Shown here piece by piece: positions 34,701-50,700 of a stretch of 64,000 nucleotides of DNA. The position numbers were made by a program, and so were the translations under genes. The notes beneath the pieces were generated by a model, which was not told the origin of the DNA, did no database searches, and saw nothing but the letters and a program-made list of their open reading frames with translations. Numbering within the stretch: position 1 is the first letter of the stretch; each line of letters opens with the position of its first letter. This stretch comes from Zerene cesonia (taxonomy: Eukaryota; Arthropoda; Insecta; Lepidoptera; Pieridae), in assembly GCF_012273895.1 (NCBI RefSeq), contig NC_052108.1, positions 1,674,001-1,738,000 of the forward strand, read 5' to 3'.

Positions 34701-37700
34701 CCACTCATCGTACTAATATAATAAATTATTGTTATTTGGTCGTATTTTAAAGTTTAAATAAGGACCTCCCAGGGACGACGGTGACCTGTTTTCGTTGTAA
34801 TGAATTATTTACATTTATCTCATGATAGACATTTTGGATTCATCGTTTGTTCTTCATTCATTCGTTTATAGACTTACTATGCTGGCATTAAAAAAACTGT
34901 TTTTTTTTTCGTAACGGTACATGCGCTGGCATTAAGGGAAAGTTGAATAAGCTCTGTCTAAAGTCTAGACTCTAAATGACTCACTAGCATAAATATGATG
35001 TATATTTTATTTAAATAAAGCAGAGAATGGCGAGGAAACCGTTTTATGCGAAATTTTGAGCGCATTTAAAGTGTAATAAAATTCAGTTCTATCTTATTAC
35101 CTGGGTGTTCCGCCAGCACTTTTCACTTACAAGAAATAGGGCATTTTTGGCACGTCTCCGATATACTTCTGAAGTCCCGGTTGTGTTTTTCCAAGGCCTC
35201 ATTCTGCGCTTTCCAATATTATGTAACTTCGAGAATGGACTATTTCCTGAAGTATGTCAATTTTAGTACATTTTTGGAGAAGACCCAAACCACGTTTTAG
35301 GTATTAAACGATACCATCACTGCTTACCTTTTTCGTTTTTTCTTCACATTATATCTTAAACTAGACGCTCGTCCCGGATCCGCCCGGATATCAAGATTCC
35401 TTTTTTATCCCACGGGAGCATTTCATCTAGTAAATAAAGTAAATAAAGTAAAAGTATCCTATCACCCAAGTCATTTCGTACGTACCCTGTCAGTATATCA
35501 AATTTTACCTCAATCCGTTCAAAGTTCTGAACGTAATCGACGGACAAACATCCAAACAAACAAACTTTCACATTTATAATATTAGTGTCATAATAGACGG
35601 CAATGACTGATTTATATCCCGTGATATATTTCAAACAAAAATATTACCAAACAGTATTACCGTGGTTATAATACGAGTAGTCATTTCGACATTATTAACA
35701 TCCTTAAAATCCTTGGGTTTGTGCAATAATTTAGACAAGAAACTCTGCCAGATATTAGATCTACTTATATAGTATTTTTTACCTATATTTATATGATATC
35801 TATACCAAATTTAGCTCTTCTATAATATATATTGCCAATTAAAAGTTATCCCACAAAAAAATGTTTTGTATGTAAAATGTAGTTTCCTACACATCGATAT
35901 GAATTTTCGTCATCGTTCAATTGTCCCAAGCTATAGTATAAATGTAAAATATTCCTTCCCCAATGTCTTCCGTCGCTGTCACGCGACTCGGTTCCTGGTA
36001 CAAATGGTTATTCGGTTCAATATGATCAAAACGAAATGTACTGAAATGTACCTACTATGGTACCTACTATGACGTATATTTTATTTACGATTTCGCTAAA
36101 GTAGATCGTGCTCTTTTTAATTTTTTATTATGAACTAGTAGCGCCCCGCGGTTTCACCCGCGTAAGTCCGTATCCCGTAGGAATATCGGGATAAAAAGTT
36201 GGCTATACGTTATTGCAATTGTCCAGCTGTCTACGTACCAAATTTTATTGCAATTGGTTCTGTAGTTTTTGCGTGAAAGAGCAACAAACACACACACACA
36301 TCCTTACAAACTTTCGCATTTATAATATTAGTAGTAAAGTAATAGTAGTATTGTCGATATACTACTAAAACGCTTTAATTTCCTCTAAGCATGCTTGTAT
36401 AACTTTGGTTTATATTCATTAATATTATAGAGTGGAAACTTGTATTTTGTGTATTTACAACATTTTCACGAAAAAACTCTGAACCGATTTCAAACATGTT
36501 TCACCATTAGAAAGCTGCAATGCTGCAGTACTGACTGACATAGGCTATATAGGTGCCACGGGCGAAGCCGGGGCGATCAGAGCCTTACACTTATTATTAT
36601 AAGACTGAAAATTTATTATTTTTGTAGATATTCGCTGGACGGTGCCGGCGGTTTCGTTCCCGCTGCGCCAATCAACTGTAAGCTGTGTCTGGACGACGCG
36701 ACAGCTGATAATGTGACCGTCATATCGGGCTGCGGCTGCGCATTCTGCACGAAGGTTTGTTGTTGTTGCTTTATACAAGTGTTACGCTAAGCAATTTTGT
36801 CGGTTATTCTCTTGAATATAGGTGCTGTAGTTGTTTGGTTGGTGTTCTTGTATATCTTGGTGATTTGAAGGGGCGTATTGTTAGTTTTTTTTTAGAAATT
36901 AAAAACTTTTTAACGGATTTTAAACGCGATTTATTCATTATATTATTAACCCGACGTTTCGAACACTTTACAGCGAGCGTGGTCACGGGGAGACTTTAAT
37001 TTCTAAATGTATAATACTCGCGTAAAATCAAACACAAGAAAATACTAGTTTTTTTTTTTTATTTTAATTTAGCGGAAAATGTCATGTGGTTGAGAAAAAT
37101 ATAATGTTAAGCTAAGTTTTTCGGTGATGATATCAAAAAAATATTTATACTTTTATTAGAATCCCGTAACAAATTAAAAATATAATATAACAGTGATGTG
37201 AAGTGGTGTTGAAAATCTAAATAATTGCAAGTGACATTATAAACAGTGGCTGGAGGTAAATAAAAATTTTCCATCGAAACTTTGTAAATAACAATCTAAT
37301 TACCATTCGCAGATCATAAAAAACTTACCTCGAGCAATTTCGCTGCAACTCGCGTTGTCGATGCAAATGAAATTGGAAAACATTAGCCTTTTGTACGCTC
37401 AAACTGACATTATACAGAAATGTATAGAAACATCTATTTCGATCGCACTTTATTTGTTCTGAACATTCTCGAAGGCCGCGGAAAGCTGGCTTCTAGATTA
37501 TTCTCTAATTGTTTAATCTGTTATTTAAATTGCGATCTATGTCGCTGTGTTTATTATCTTACTTTTTACTTTTTCTTACTTTTTTACTACTCCTTATTTC
37601 TAGAAATTTTCTGTACGAATATTATAAGGAGGTAAAGTTCTGGTAAAGACGGGCCGATCTCTCTAGTACAGTGGTTAATGCGTGAGCGAAGAACCTAGGG

Positions 37701-38745
37701 GCCCTAGTTTCGATTCCCGGTGGGGACTCACAAACGAAATGGCTAAAACCCGATTGTTCACTAAGAAATCAGTGAAACAGTGTAGGTAATTTACGTGTAA
37801 ATATCGCTACCTATTTAATTTATTCCCTGAAAAGTATTTATTTATTTAACAAATTAAAAATATTTACAAATAAACAATTAGATAAGTGAATAATATTGTA
37901 CATTTACTTAATATTTTAGTATAAGCAGTTTTAAAAGAAAAATCAGTACATAAATATGTAATCAGTGGATTATAAATGCAAAGATTTATAATAACGGTTC
38001 CATCTGTTTAATAAAAAAAAATCGTTAAATACCACGTGTTTACGGAAATTAAAAATTCGTTTAAAAAATTGATTATTTAGATTAACTAATAGCAAACTTT
38101 ATAAAACCACATCTGTGTTTTCTTTCGTCTGTCTCATAATATACCTTGATCTCTATTCTAAACGCACTTGCATACAACACGAAGGTCTACATTAACTGGT
38201 TGCATCTAACAGCCACATAACGCGTTCATATAAAACAATTAAAGATAATCACCCATATGTATAAATCACACCATGAGACATATTAACCCGAAACGCCACA
38301 AACCACGTCCGTCCCATTCCTACTGACGCGATTAGACAGAGATGGCGCGAGATAATGGGGTCGCGTAGAGGAGAAGTGTTAATAAGATAACGACCGTCAC
38401 AGAGGTTAATTAATAAATCACGCGTGATTCATATATGAATACGATCTATTCGATCGCATCCGATGGATCGGTTTCGTAAAATAAACTCTATAGTCGGGGA
38501 ATGGAGAAAATGCAGTCACCTAGACTGCAGTTCAATGTTTCAGTGGATTTCTTGCAAGGATATAGGAGGAAAATATATTACAATTAGCTGCACGCCCCGG
38601 CTCCGCCCGGGTTGTCATTTATCGTAATTAAAATTATTTAAACTATCCTATCTCTCAAGTTGGATCGAACTGCACATGGTTGTGCGAATTTTATTATAAT
38701 CGGTTAAGTGGTTTAGGAGTCCATTGAGGACAAACATTGTGACAC

Positions 38746-38783
<38 letters not shown>

Positions 38784-41700
38784 GATATTATAATGAAAAT
38801 ATATTATATAGTACAAGCTGTAATTCGCGGCGCGTGGTACCCGGGTAAGAAGTAGCCTGTGTAATAATCCATACTTATAAACTTTCGCGTTCTAATATTA
38901 TATTAGTAGCATAGGATTAAATTGTAAGCCGTACATTGTGGATCACAATTTGTCAACAGATTACAATCTCGCGGTAATCTAGAATCTATGTAGGTATTGC
39001 GCAGAATCGTCTTTTTTTGAAAGGATATTATATCATTGGTTTATTTTAATTTTTAAGTATAATGAAAGTCAGATATGTAGGTCACGCGTCGCCGCGGTAT
39101 GGCGAATAACTCAGATTCGAATTTCGCCTCATCCTATTCTTTAAATCGTTTTCAAATAATAATGCAGATTTTTTGAATGTATGTTTTAATACGATAGGTA
39201 GGTATATAGGTTATACTTGGTGTCCATTTTAAGTTAAAACATTGCCGATTTTTATAAATATTCTAAGCTGCTTATAAATTAATTTTCTAGCTTCGAAGCT
39301 GTACCGACTGTTATAAATTTTCTGAGCTATCCAATTTCATTTATTTTACAAGGAATTTGATTGAAGATTCAGATGTCGTCCCAGTGTGGATTTTCTTTTA
39401 GTGTGGAATGATCCGTGAATAAGGTCCGTTCAATTGAGATTATATCCAGCGATATAATTGCTTTATTTATAAGAGAGAAGTCGAGCCGAAATGTATACGC
39501 AATTTTAGCTTTGATATAATTAATTTCATAAGAAAGACGGGAGCGATATCCGCTGAATAGATTTCATTGAATGAATCGTTCATAAGTTGAACCGTTCAGA
39601 AGTAAATTTATAATTATTCTGAGCTTACCTATTATTATTATTGTTAGAACCTAAGAATTGTTGGATTTATTTTTTAATTTATGTTTATTAGTTATAGTGT
39701 ATATGTTTATTTATAGTGTATATGTTTAACTCTAAGTTATTTTGGTTTAATTATTCACTCACCATATAGAACTTACTTCCATAACGGGTATGGTGTCCTA
39801 ATTCAACAGAGTTCCTTTATGACAAAAAAATGGTTGCCTGTAAAGTCGGTTTTACGGGCGAAGATTTTACGTGAGAACGTCTTTTTCTCGGTAGAATATT
39901 TATTGATATGAATATTATTAAATTGCACAATAGGAACAAGGAATTGAAAATAAGAATTGCACAAATTTTAACTATAAAAAATATAGTTTGATTACTAAAA
40001 AGACAGAGACAGACCCAAGCACGCGCCGATTCAATGCGCCTAATTCTCTAGTGCTGCGCGCGCGGCGGACCGATCATAGTTCGGTGACTCATCGTAACGT
40101 TACCGGGCGTTACACTTTTTCATGAGTGACTCCGAGCCGCAACCTAATTTAAGACGTTGTCACGTCAAAAAAAATACAATAACAAAAACATATCTCATAA
40201 AAACGGAAACTAATCTTTCCTTACTTATAACACAAGCAAATAATATATAACAGTACATTTGAAAACAGTTCTAACATACAACATTTTACATAAAAATTTA
40301 AGTAGTTAGGTAGTTACATCTAAAGGTAACTCAACAGAGAATAGAGAAGTGTAGTGTTCCAAGTTAAATGAATATAAACATTTTATCGCGAACATAAAAG
40401 TGAAAGAGGCTAAAATAGGGGTGGTTTTTTTTGTATACATTCATGAGATGCATTACACGCGAAGCCGCGAGTAGAAACATAGTATCTATTTTATTATTAT
40501 TGTTTAGTTATAGAAGCGGTTCTCCTTTTGTTTTTTTTAAACGCAAGGAAGGTCTCCTCCGTGGTACGGATAAGACCTTCCTTGCGTTTAAAAAAAAAAC
40601 GTTGAAAAAGAAGTTTGCCGAATCGGTCGAGCCGTTCCCTAGTTTTACGCTTAGCAACATATTTGGCAATTAATTTTTTATTTATATAGATACACATAGG
40701 TATATAACGTATCTGTTTCAACGACACAATGACATGAGATATTTGCTTGTAGCTTAGAATCCATTCATAGGAAGTTATTTGGATACTGAAGAGCCCTAAA
40801 AGGAAATTGGTTCTGTCGATCCAATTGAAGATTTTATATTTCATTAGTGTTTAGTTATATTAGTTACTAGCTGTGCCCCGCGATTTCACCCGCGTAAGTC
40901 CGCGTCCCGTAGGAATATCGGGATAAAAAGCCTTTATGTTATTCCAGTTGTCCAGCTGTCTACGTACCAAATATCATTGCAATCGGTCCAGGAGCTTTTG
41001 CGTGAAAAAGCAACAAACACATACACATCCTTACAAACTTTCGCATTTATAATATTAGTAGGATTAGTTTTATAGTTTAAACGTTTTTTTCTTTCGTCAA
41101 ATTACTGTTAGTAACCGACAGTCTCCAAAACGAAGGAGGTTCTCAATGCGACGGTATATTGTTTTTGTGTGGTAACTAGGAAACTAATCCTTTTCAATCG
41201 ATTGCTGTGATTTTTCTATGTGATCGGAAGTTGTCGTGTTTGGTACCATTTTCGAATTTGGAGTGGTACTTCCCCCCAGAGACGTCGGTGACTTTATAAT
41301 AGGAAATAGTTATTTTAAAACTTGTACTTCTATTATATAGTAATAATATGAAACTGAAGAGTTTGTTTGTTTGAGCGCGCTAATCGCTCATGAATTACTA
41401 GACCTATTTCGAAAATACTTTCACCTTTGTATATGTGCTGCGTGACCCCTCAGTGCTATATATGTACAACGTGCGAAGCCGAGTCGGATTGTTAGCAATA
41501 TAAAGATATCTAGTCTTAAAATGTGAGGAACTGTATCGTTAATGTTAAATAATTTCTTTGACAGCCAATAATCGTTAAAACCTCGAACGTATTATATCCG
41601 ATTAATAAATACCTCGATAATTGTCATAGTAACAGAACAAATATCGCAGAATGAGCGTGTATGTATCAACGCTTACAGAAACCTGTTTTAATGTAAACAT

Positions 41701-44700
41701 GTGGTTTTTGTGGGTAGAGGTAAATGACATTGAGTTTCGTGTATGTGTTGTGTGATATGTTTGTATGTTGACTGTACATGACATTTTGTACATTTTAATG
41801 GAATTACCATCCAGGATTATTACCCAATACATTATATGTCTATTGTCTAGTACTAGCTGCGCCCAACGGTACAGGAACACAGCGTGAGGAACCGGCATGT
41901 CCAAGAATCATAAGTTCTACGACAGGTGACGTCCGCCAAACTGCATTGGCCAGTCTCTTAGATTGCCTTTATCCTCATAGGAGGCCTGTGTCTCAGTGGA
42001 ACCATATATAGGCTGATAATGATTACAAAACTAAATAATAATCCTATCCTACTAATATTATAAATGCGAAAGTTTGTAAGGATGTGTGTGCGTTTGTTGC
42101 TCTTTCACGCAAAAACTACTGTACCGATTGCAATGAAATTTGGTACGTAGACAGCTAGACAACTGGAATAACATATAGGCCATAAAATTAATTGACCGAA
42201 ATATTGTACAATTTATTTTAAACTTAATGATGATAATGACGCTGTCTTTACCAATAATTATGATTTGTAACATATTATAAAATATGCTCCTTATAAATAA
42301 TATAAAATACAGTACAAGCTTCAAAGTAACTGGATTGACTTTTGCGAATTTGGTTTACCTGAAAGGCTTTAGTATATATGAGCTCTAATATTATAAATGG
42401 GAAACTATTGTTTTTTTTACATCATTTTGTATGTTTGTAACGTTAACAAACAAAAACTAAGGATCGGTTTCCAAAATTGCAGAATCTTTCAGAACATTGT
42501 ATCACAGGCGAAGCCGCGGCGAACAGCTAGTACTGAATAAAATGAATTAAATTTTAGTAAAAAAGATTTCATCATTCCAGTCTATACTTAAACTTAAACC
42601 AATCCAACATAAATTCACATCCGCCTCAAAGGACAATTAAAATAAGTACTCTATTTGCAGTGCAGTGCAGTGACGCAAAGGATAAAAATATAATCTATCA
42701 CTGAAACCCGAGCATTATGCGCACTAGATGAAATATCGATGACCTATGATAAATGTCGATGACCCGGTTGCGAATAGACTGCAAAGTATTAACCTAGAAC
42801 TTCTATATATAGGAGTTTTATGGTAATTGCTTAGCATAAGTTCTATTTTACTTAGGGCTTTCTTTGGCAGGCAATTTGTTATGACTTAAGACACAAAGCA
42901 ATAGGATTGATTTGCCTTCATTGTTTTCCAGCTTTCTACAGCGAAAAATTCATCTATGGGACAAAGTGTATTCTTATGCAATAGAATTCGTCATAGTATT
43001 AAAGAGTTTAGTAGTGCTAAATTTAATACCTACATAATTTTTTTTTTATAATAGATCAAGCAGACATTTGACCACAGGTCTACCTGATGGAAAGTAGAAG
43101 TGATCTAGGTGGTGACATGTCTGCTTGAGAGAAACCTATTCACTCTCGCCTTGAAAACATCCCGATTATGACTGTTCGGAAAAACGGCCGCCGGCAGAGA
43201 ATTCCAATCTTTAGCAGTTCGAAAAAATTTATATAAGGAAGATGAAAATCCATGGAATGTTTGCGCTTCGCGAAGAACCACAAGACAGTTATTTAATGAG
43301 AATAGATGTTATTTTAAAAGTGCAAGTACAGGGTTACTTGCCGACTCTTCTCAGTAGACACAACTTCCTGAACCGGTGCTTAATGTTAAAACTATGTTAT
43401 GACGACTCAAAAGTGCTTCTAGAAGAAGTCTTATTGAATAAATAAATTGAAAGAGTATGGGAGTCTCAGGTCATATGCAAAGTTTTAAAGATAGTCCACA
43501 AGTTGGAATCCAATGAATTAATTTAAGATTAAATTTACCACACTATTTACAGGATATAAAGAGCGTATCGAATGCGTATCACGAATGCGGAATTTACCAA
43601 GAAACAAAACACGAATACATTTAAAGCTCCCACCGAAAACAAAAGTGAACGTCGACCTTTATTTTTCTCACTGCCGCGTATTACTGACTTCAAGTGTAAT
43701 CGGACCCTTATATGTGTTTCCGTATTTAATAATAGATATATTGAAGGATAATAAACTCTTCGTTAACAAAACTATTTAAATCGTATCAATTTAAGCGGCA
43801 ATGCTAATCGTTTCCCGGTTGTGATTTTTTTTAATGTGGCGAAATACTATTAGCAGTTAATTTCGTATTTCCGACGTTTAAATGTGTGTGTGTACAAAAA
43901 TGAAATGCACACTCGCTTCCTTGTTTATACAATATTTTAGGAAACCCTTAATTTATCATCATCAGTGGCACATATATGTTCCCACTGCAGGTACACGAGC
44001 GCCTTATGAGGGTTCAGGTCATATTCCACCAGGCTGGCCAAGTGCAGGTGGGCAGATGTCACATGTAGAACCTTCGAGCGTGTTGATGATCGTGTTGCTT
44101 TCCGATCCTGATACGTTCCTACGGTCATAGTATATACGTGGTTGAGAGTAGAGTTCTTAGTCTGATAATCCCAACTCAGTAATAAATGTTCATGAAAGTT
44201 CTCATTTACATCGAATCGTTTACGCCGCGGTCCGCGCGTGCTTACGCCATAACAATATATTGTCTATAGGCAATATTTACCAAACTAGTCTTTCGCCCGC
44301 GCTTTAACAGAAATAGTGAGTCCTGAAGTTTTAACCGCATAGTGTCCGTTCCCGCGTATTATCCGAGATAAAAACTATCCTATGTCTTTTCTCGGGTCTC
44401 GAATTATATCTATAATAGGGTTAGTGGTTTCGGCGTGAAGAACAGAATACAGATAGTTCGCATTCTTAATATTAATAGGGCCTAGAGCATATATCTCTCT
44501 CCAATGTCGAATAAAAATAATAAAATAATAAATCTCAATGTTTTAACGCCTTCAAATTCTCAGGGAGTCTTGAATGATTTAGTAGCAATATTTATTAATT
44601 TTTCAGTAGTATTATAATCTTAAAACATGGTCTTTATAGTAACATGGACTTAAAGTTTAAAGAGATAAATCTGAAGATAACCATATACAAGATGCTTTAG

Positions 44701-47700
44701 TATAAACTGGAGAATTTCATAAAATGTAGGTACGACGTTAAGCTCTTGCACAAGCCTTGCACCGTTTGCATTTCCCAACAAAAATTGCTTTGAATCTATT
44801 TTTAAAGTGGCATACTTGGAAGGTTTTAATCTTTCGCGTTTGAGAATAAGGAGAATTCACAGCATCGCCGTGTCATTAAGGTGCGCTCCAGTTTACTGGC
44901 ATCTTGGGGCTGCTCTGTTGGTAATTGGGTCATAACTTGCACTAATGATTTATTAATTATCGCGGTAGTATATACTGAAGCATGTTCTCCGGTTTCATTG
45001 ATGGGTTTAAATTGATTTAGTCCATAATTGGTGCGTCTTAAATTAGGTTTATTCCTTTTGGTTCCTTTGGTTGTGCGGTCACAATAATTCTTTATTTTGG
45101 TTTTTCATTTCTCGAAAGAGGAACCAATTTTGTTGATTTTGTATTTGAAATATGGTGACTTTTCGTGGTCCCATTTTAATTTGGTCTAGTTCTAACAAAT
45201 TGAAGGTGGCTTATTAAAAACAAAAAGCTGTTGTTGAAACTTTTGAGTATTCTTAAAACCTGTCCTGGGTTTTAAAATAATTCAAAGCCATTCAAAGTTA
45301 CATAACTAAATAAGAATGTTATTAAAGAAACATACTGTTTTAAATTCATGTGATCGAGCAAAACCAATTGGTTGAAGCTGGTACAATCATACCGATTAGT
45401 ATTATTAATTGTCAATATACCTCTTCAGATAGTGATGTTTATCGTTGAAAAATCGACGTAACAAAACTATTCAGCTCATAATGGTTATATAGTTAATTAG
45501 CTGCGTCCCGCGGTTTCACCCCGTAGGATTATCGGGATAAAAACTTGCCTATATGTTATTCCAGCTGTCTGCGTACGTAATTTCATTGCAATTGGTTCAG
45601 TAGTTTTTGCGTGAAAGAGCAACAAACACACACATCCTTACAAACTTTCGCATTAATAATATTAGTAGGATAGTAGAATAGGATTGTATAAGATAGATTT
45701 GTTCACAATTATTATACTTGTCTTAAATTGTACCATTCGTAGAAAAAAACAATATGATACTAATGTATGTTACACGTAAATTGTGTAAACGTGTGCTGAC
45801 AACAATTTTTACTAAATTATTTCATAACAAAAAATAAATAAGAAAGTTTAATGGAAGCCGCTGAACAGCAACGAAGACTGCTCGAAGATCATGATACGTA
45901 TCGGGTTCCAAAAGAAAATCTACATGCTTTTCTTCCGGAATACCACTGAAGACCTCTAGAGTCAATGCCGTTTCAGATTTATGATATCGAAAAGACGCAA
46001 TATCTATACTGAGCAATTATATATTTCCCTTAAAAATTACATGTTCCATTTAGCAAGCGTTGTATTTATCGATAGATATCTACGAGCTGGATGGGAATTG
46101 GGGCGCTGCATTAGTGGGTGACCCGGCCCGGCGTGCCTGGATATAGGTCAGCTTTGAGCTGTGCCAGGTGCAGTGCAAGGGCGATACTGTATTTATAACT
46201 TTATATATGATTAGCTGCGCCCCGCGGTTTCACCCGCGTAAGTCCGTATCCCGTAGGAATATCGGGATAAAAAGTTGTCTATATGTTATTCCAGTTGTCC
46301 AGCTATCTACGTACCAAATTTCATTGCAATCGGTTCATTAGTTTTTGCGTGAAAGAGTAACAAACATCCATATGGATGTATGGATGTTTGTTACTCTTAC
46401 AAACTTTCACGTTTATAATATTAGTAGGATTCATAGGTTATGTTGTGACAGCCATTTCAGTATACGCGTTGAGGTATATATATGATCCTTATTGAAAATA
46501 ATACGTGATTTGTTCCAAGTGTACAAAATCAGGGGATTCCTTATTTTGTGCTCTCTATGAGTTTTATCGGCCTTTGAACAGATGCCAACTGTATAAGACT
46601 GACTGTACTGTAAAAGACACTTTGTAAAAGGCTTTCAAATTAGTGACCTTAAAAAAATACAAACGCAAAACAGCAAATATGGGTCGACGTTGAGGAAAGA
46701 AGTTGCAAGACCAAATAGGACACAAACTATATTATATTTCAGTAATAAGTTAGTATTAATAATCTTATAACACACCGTACTAATATATTTCAACTTTAAA
46801 TGCATTATCAAATATTCAACAGTTTTAAATGTCAAAAAGATCTCTATTCTCTCAAAGATTAACTTGTTTGTGTTGAAAGCGTCAGGAACTTTTATCCGTC
46901 CGACGCCAGTAATGTTTGAGACGGCTTATTTTAAACTTTTTAATGCCATTAGCTTAATAAAAATAACTCGAGTGTCGCCATTGTGCGTCAATTCATCTCG
47001 ACCTTTCGCATTTTCTTGCACCATTCATGAAAAAATATCCCAAGTCGAGACGACCTTTTTCTATTATCGCTCGAGAATTGTAGAGAGAACGTTGTACCGG
47101 ATCTCGGTCCAATTAAATTCTTTTTCAATCAAACTTTAAACGGCTGCCTCCAATTTGTTGTTTTACGCGTTTCTCATGGGGGCGCTGTGATTGGGCTGCT
47201 TTTGTATTACTGTTAGGTTTAGAGTGCTTGTTTTTATCGATATTATGCTGTTTTGGCGGTTTTCAGTCGCTCTTGCTAGTTTCAGGACTATATTACCATA
47301 TTTATTATTACTTTATTCTTATAAACATCGGTGCTTATAATTCTCGCGTCCTTATGGATTTTTGGGAAATATCCGAGCATTCGATACTTAGTTAATTTGG
47401 ACATCGTATTAAATTGAGTTAGATGTTAATTAAAAAAATAAATTAAAAATTCTTGATTTATCATTCAGTATTCATAACCTCTAGATTGTAAATATAAAAC
47501 AATCTATATTTATTATTAAAATGCAATTTCGGAAATTGTTTTTGATTTCCAATTCGATAAATACTACAAATTCATTCACGCCTAAACAGTTTTTCTAATT
47601 AATAAAATAAGCTTAAACTTCATCATATGGTCATTCTTACTAATGCATTATTTCCGATGTACATAATTCAGACTCATATTAAGTGTAAATACAAAGAAAT

Positions 47701-50700
47701 ACGCTTCTAATTGAGACGCCTCTGACTGATTTGGGAATGTACTCTTATAAAATCATATAAATTAATTGAATTTTTAAAGACTTTGAATTTATTAAAGGTA
47801 CCATTGACTTGACGGATTTTCTTCTCATTAGCATGCCCTGGCCTTCCGATTGTAACAATTGCAAATATATCAACTAATTAATTTAGTTTTAAGCGAGTTG
47901 TCAAGTTATCTCGAAGTATTTCGCAATGTAATAATTTTTAAATTAGGGATGTCAACTGCTAATTTTTGAATATATAACGGTATGTTTGATATTTTTTTCT
48001 TGTTTTTAATCGACTTTACCAAAAAACAGAGGAGATTCTCAATTTTATAATATTAATTTTCAACTGATTGACGATACATTTTGTGTTTGGTAGGAAATTA
48101 TTGTCGTGGGTCCATTTTTTAAAACTAGAGTAGTTCTTTCGACTTCAGGGACGCCGGTTGTATAAAATAATTATTTATAACTGAAATTTAGATTATGTCA
48201 TATTTTTGTTAAACTTGGTTTAAACGTTGATTATTAAACACGTAATTAAAACATCTCTATACACCTCTAAAAATCGGTAGGTATGCTTAAATTACAAATT
48301 GCCGACAACCCTAACTGCGAGCCGGTTTAATTAAAATAACACCCGCGAATATCTAACCACATAATGCCTTGTACAATTCGCATTATAATGATTAATTTTA
48401 ATAATAACCAGCTGTCCGCCCCGGCTTCGCCCGTGCTATATATATAGCCTTATAGCCTTCTTCAATAAATGGGCTATCTAACACTGAAAGAATTTTTCAA
48501 ATCTGACCAGTAGTTCCTGAGATTAGTGCGTTCAAACAAACAAACTTTTTAACTTTATAATATTAGTATAGATGTTCGCCTGCTTTCTCGGTCATTTTGT
48601 GGAAGCGAAAATAAGGTTTTATTTATTTAATAGCATTCCTTCTCAGCGAATGTTCGGGGGGAGTAATGGATTTTTTTTGGGCGTAAGTGGATTTCTGGGG
48701 TGGAGTTCGGTAGCCTCTGCGAATTCGCTAGGTAATTGGGTAGTGTTTGTGAACCAGTTTTTCTATGGCTTATTGATTAGGTTCACGTCAAATTAAGGTT
48801 CGAACTTATGGTTCGAGCTATTTACTCAGTTTTCGGGGGTTATATTATTGTGAAAATTAATGAGTTTTTCTTTGTCTATATACGTTACTATGTTGTTACA
48901 TAGATATTTAAATAATTAGCTGTAGCCTTTTCATATTATTAAGTTTCTATGCAAAACTAGAGCTGCTGAGCTTTGCACGCGTAGTCAAAGAAAAAGACAG
49001 ACATGTGTTTGTTCCTTTGTTTTGACCGTGTTTAGTGATTTAAATTTCCTCAATGCAAAATTCCTTCAAATACCAATAATCGTTCAGTATAATCGTAATA
49101 GAGTCATAAACATCTTCGCATTTGAAAAACTTTCTTAGTTACTTTATTAGTTAGATAGAAAATAACTGAATTTAATTGCGGGTGACCCTCGAGTCTCGAG
49201 AAACACTCGGCTGAGATTAATATCCGTAATTAATCTTTTATGTTACCGACAAGACTTTGTATTCACTACACTCGTAATATCCACAGAAAATGACAATTTT
49301 TAATTTATACTCCATAAAGGTTACACGCGAGATTAATACATCGAGTTGTTTTAATTAATAATTACAGCGTAAATATGATGTTGTTCCATCGGAGACATAA
49401 ATTCTTCTACCATTCGTGAAGTTAATTACACACTACCATATATAACGTGCGTGGATCCTGGACTTAACTGATAAAGAAGCAAAATACGTAATAAAATGAA
49501 TAGTGGGGTAGGGGGCAGATGATATACATCTGTTTTACAGATCGATTTTCTTCACGGACAAGTAGGTAGATAAGGTGATCAGCCTTTTGTGCCCTGCCTG
49601 ACCGAGATTTGCGATTTCTAGAATAGAAACCAAGAGCCTTCCATTATACGCTCACGCGTTAACCACTGCACCAAGCAGGTGGTGCGTAATAACTCCATCG
49701 CAATTATATACAGGATTCGTTATTAAAACCACTTAAACGCGCGTTTAATGAGGGGCACTTGTGAATTAACAGACTCAACGTCTTCGTATACGGTTCAAGT
49801 GATTATAAAGATTGTATGTCACGATAATTTTCATTGTTTCCACGTAAACTGGTGGTCAAGGTTTGTAACGGGTGTGCGCTGGCTCGTTTGCGCGCTAAAT
49901 TGGATGCCGTTAATGGTGTGTTTGGATGGTGTTGTTTGTTGGTTTAAGGAGGTTTTGTGCACGTTTTAATATCTTCTTAATAGATTTTTTTTTCGAGTCG
50001 CATAGTTCTGTAGGAACAGATGTGGTTGATGAAACGGTAAATTGGTATACCATTCTAGCAAACCCTCTCCTTTGAAATCGATTTCGACCCACTTTAAAGG
50101 GACAGATTTAATTCAAACTTTGTACACCTATCAGGGGTCCGTGACGATACAATTATTTCATAAGTTTATCTTATTATCCTGATCAGGATCGCTAGGTTTT
50201 TTTTTGTGTACGCCGTGTACCAAGCCTAGTGAGACAATTAAGTTGATTGTATCATTTAAGTTATTTTTAACTTTGTTTTTAAATAATACCTATTATTGAT
50301 GCTCAAAAGGTTTGAATGAGTGGTTGGATGCATGAATAATAAAGTGGTTCTTATCTATACTTATATTATAAAGCTGAAGAGAGTGTTTGTTTGTTTGAAC
50401 GCACTAATCTCAGGAACTACTGGTGCGATATAAAAATTCTTTCAGTGTTAGATAGCCTATTTATTGAGGAAGACTAAAGGCTATAATGTAAGTACTACGG
50501 GCGAAGCCGGGGCGGACCGCTAGTTCATTAATACTGCTCAAGTAGAGTCTGTGAGAAAATAAAACGAATTCAATTTATCATTTATAATAGCTAGAGCGAT
50601 TTAATTTGAAGTTAAGTGAATCGTAATGAATGTCAATTTAACTTAAATACAAAACCGATTAAAATACCGCAAAAACATATTTTAACAAAACGTTAAGATA

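Larger units (their letters stand above)
34410..36627 (+). other. Intron 3 (2.2 kb)
   Basis: It contains one minus-strand SINE (34515-34715) and three Helitron-like copies (35361-35585, 36135-36335, 36415-36582). 34720-35350 and 35600-36120 hold nothing I can name. Confidence 0.88.

Noticed and set aside
37646..37735. Functional tRNA gene
   Set aside because: A and B boxes only; spacing and arms do not form a cloverleaf, and two other SINE copies share it.
38749..38780. TATA-type promoter
   Set aside because: It is an (AT)16 microsatellite at a Helitron end with no transcript evidence.
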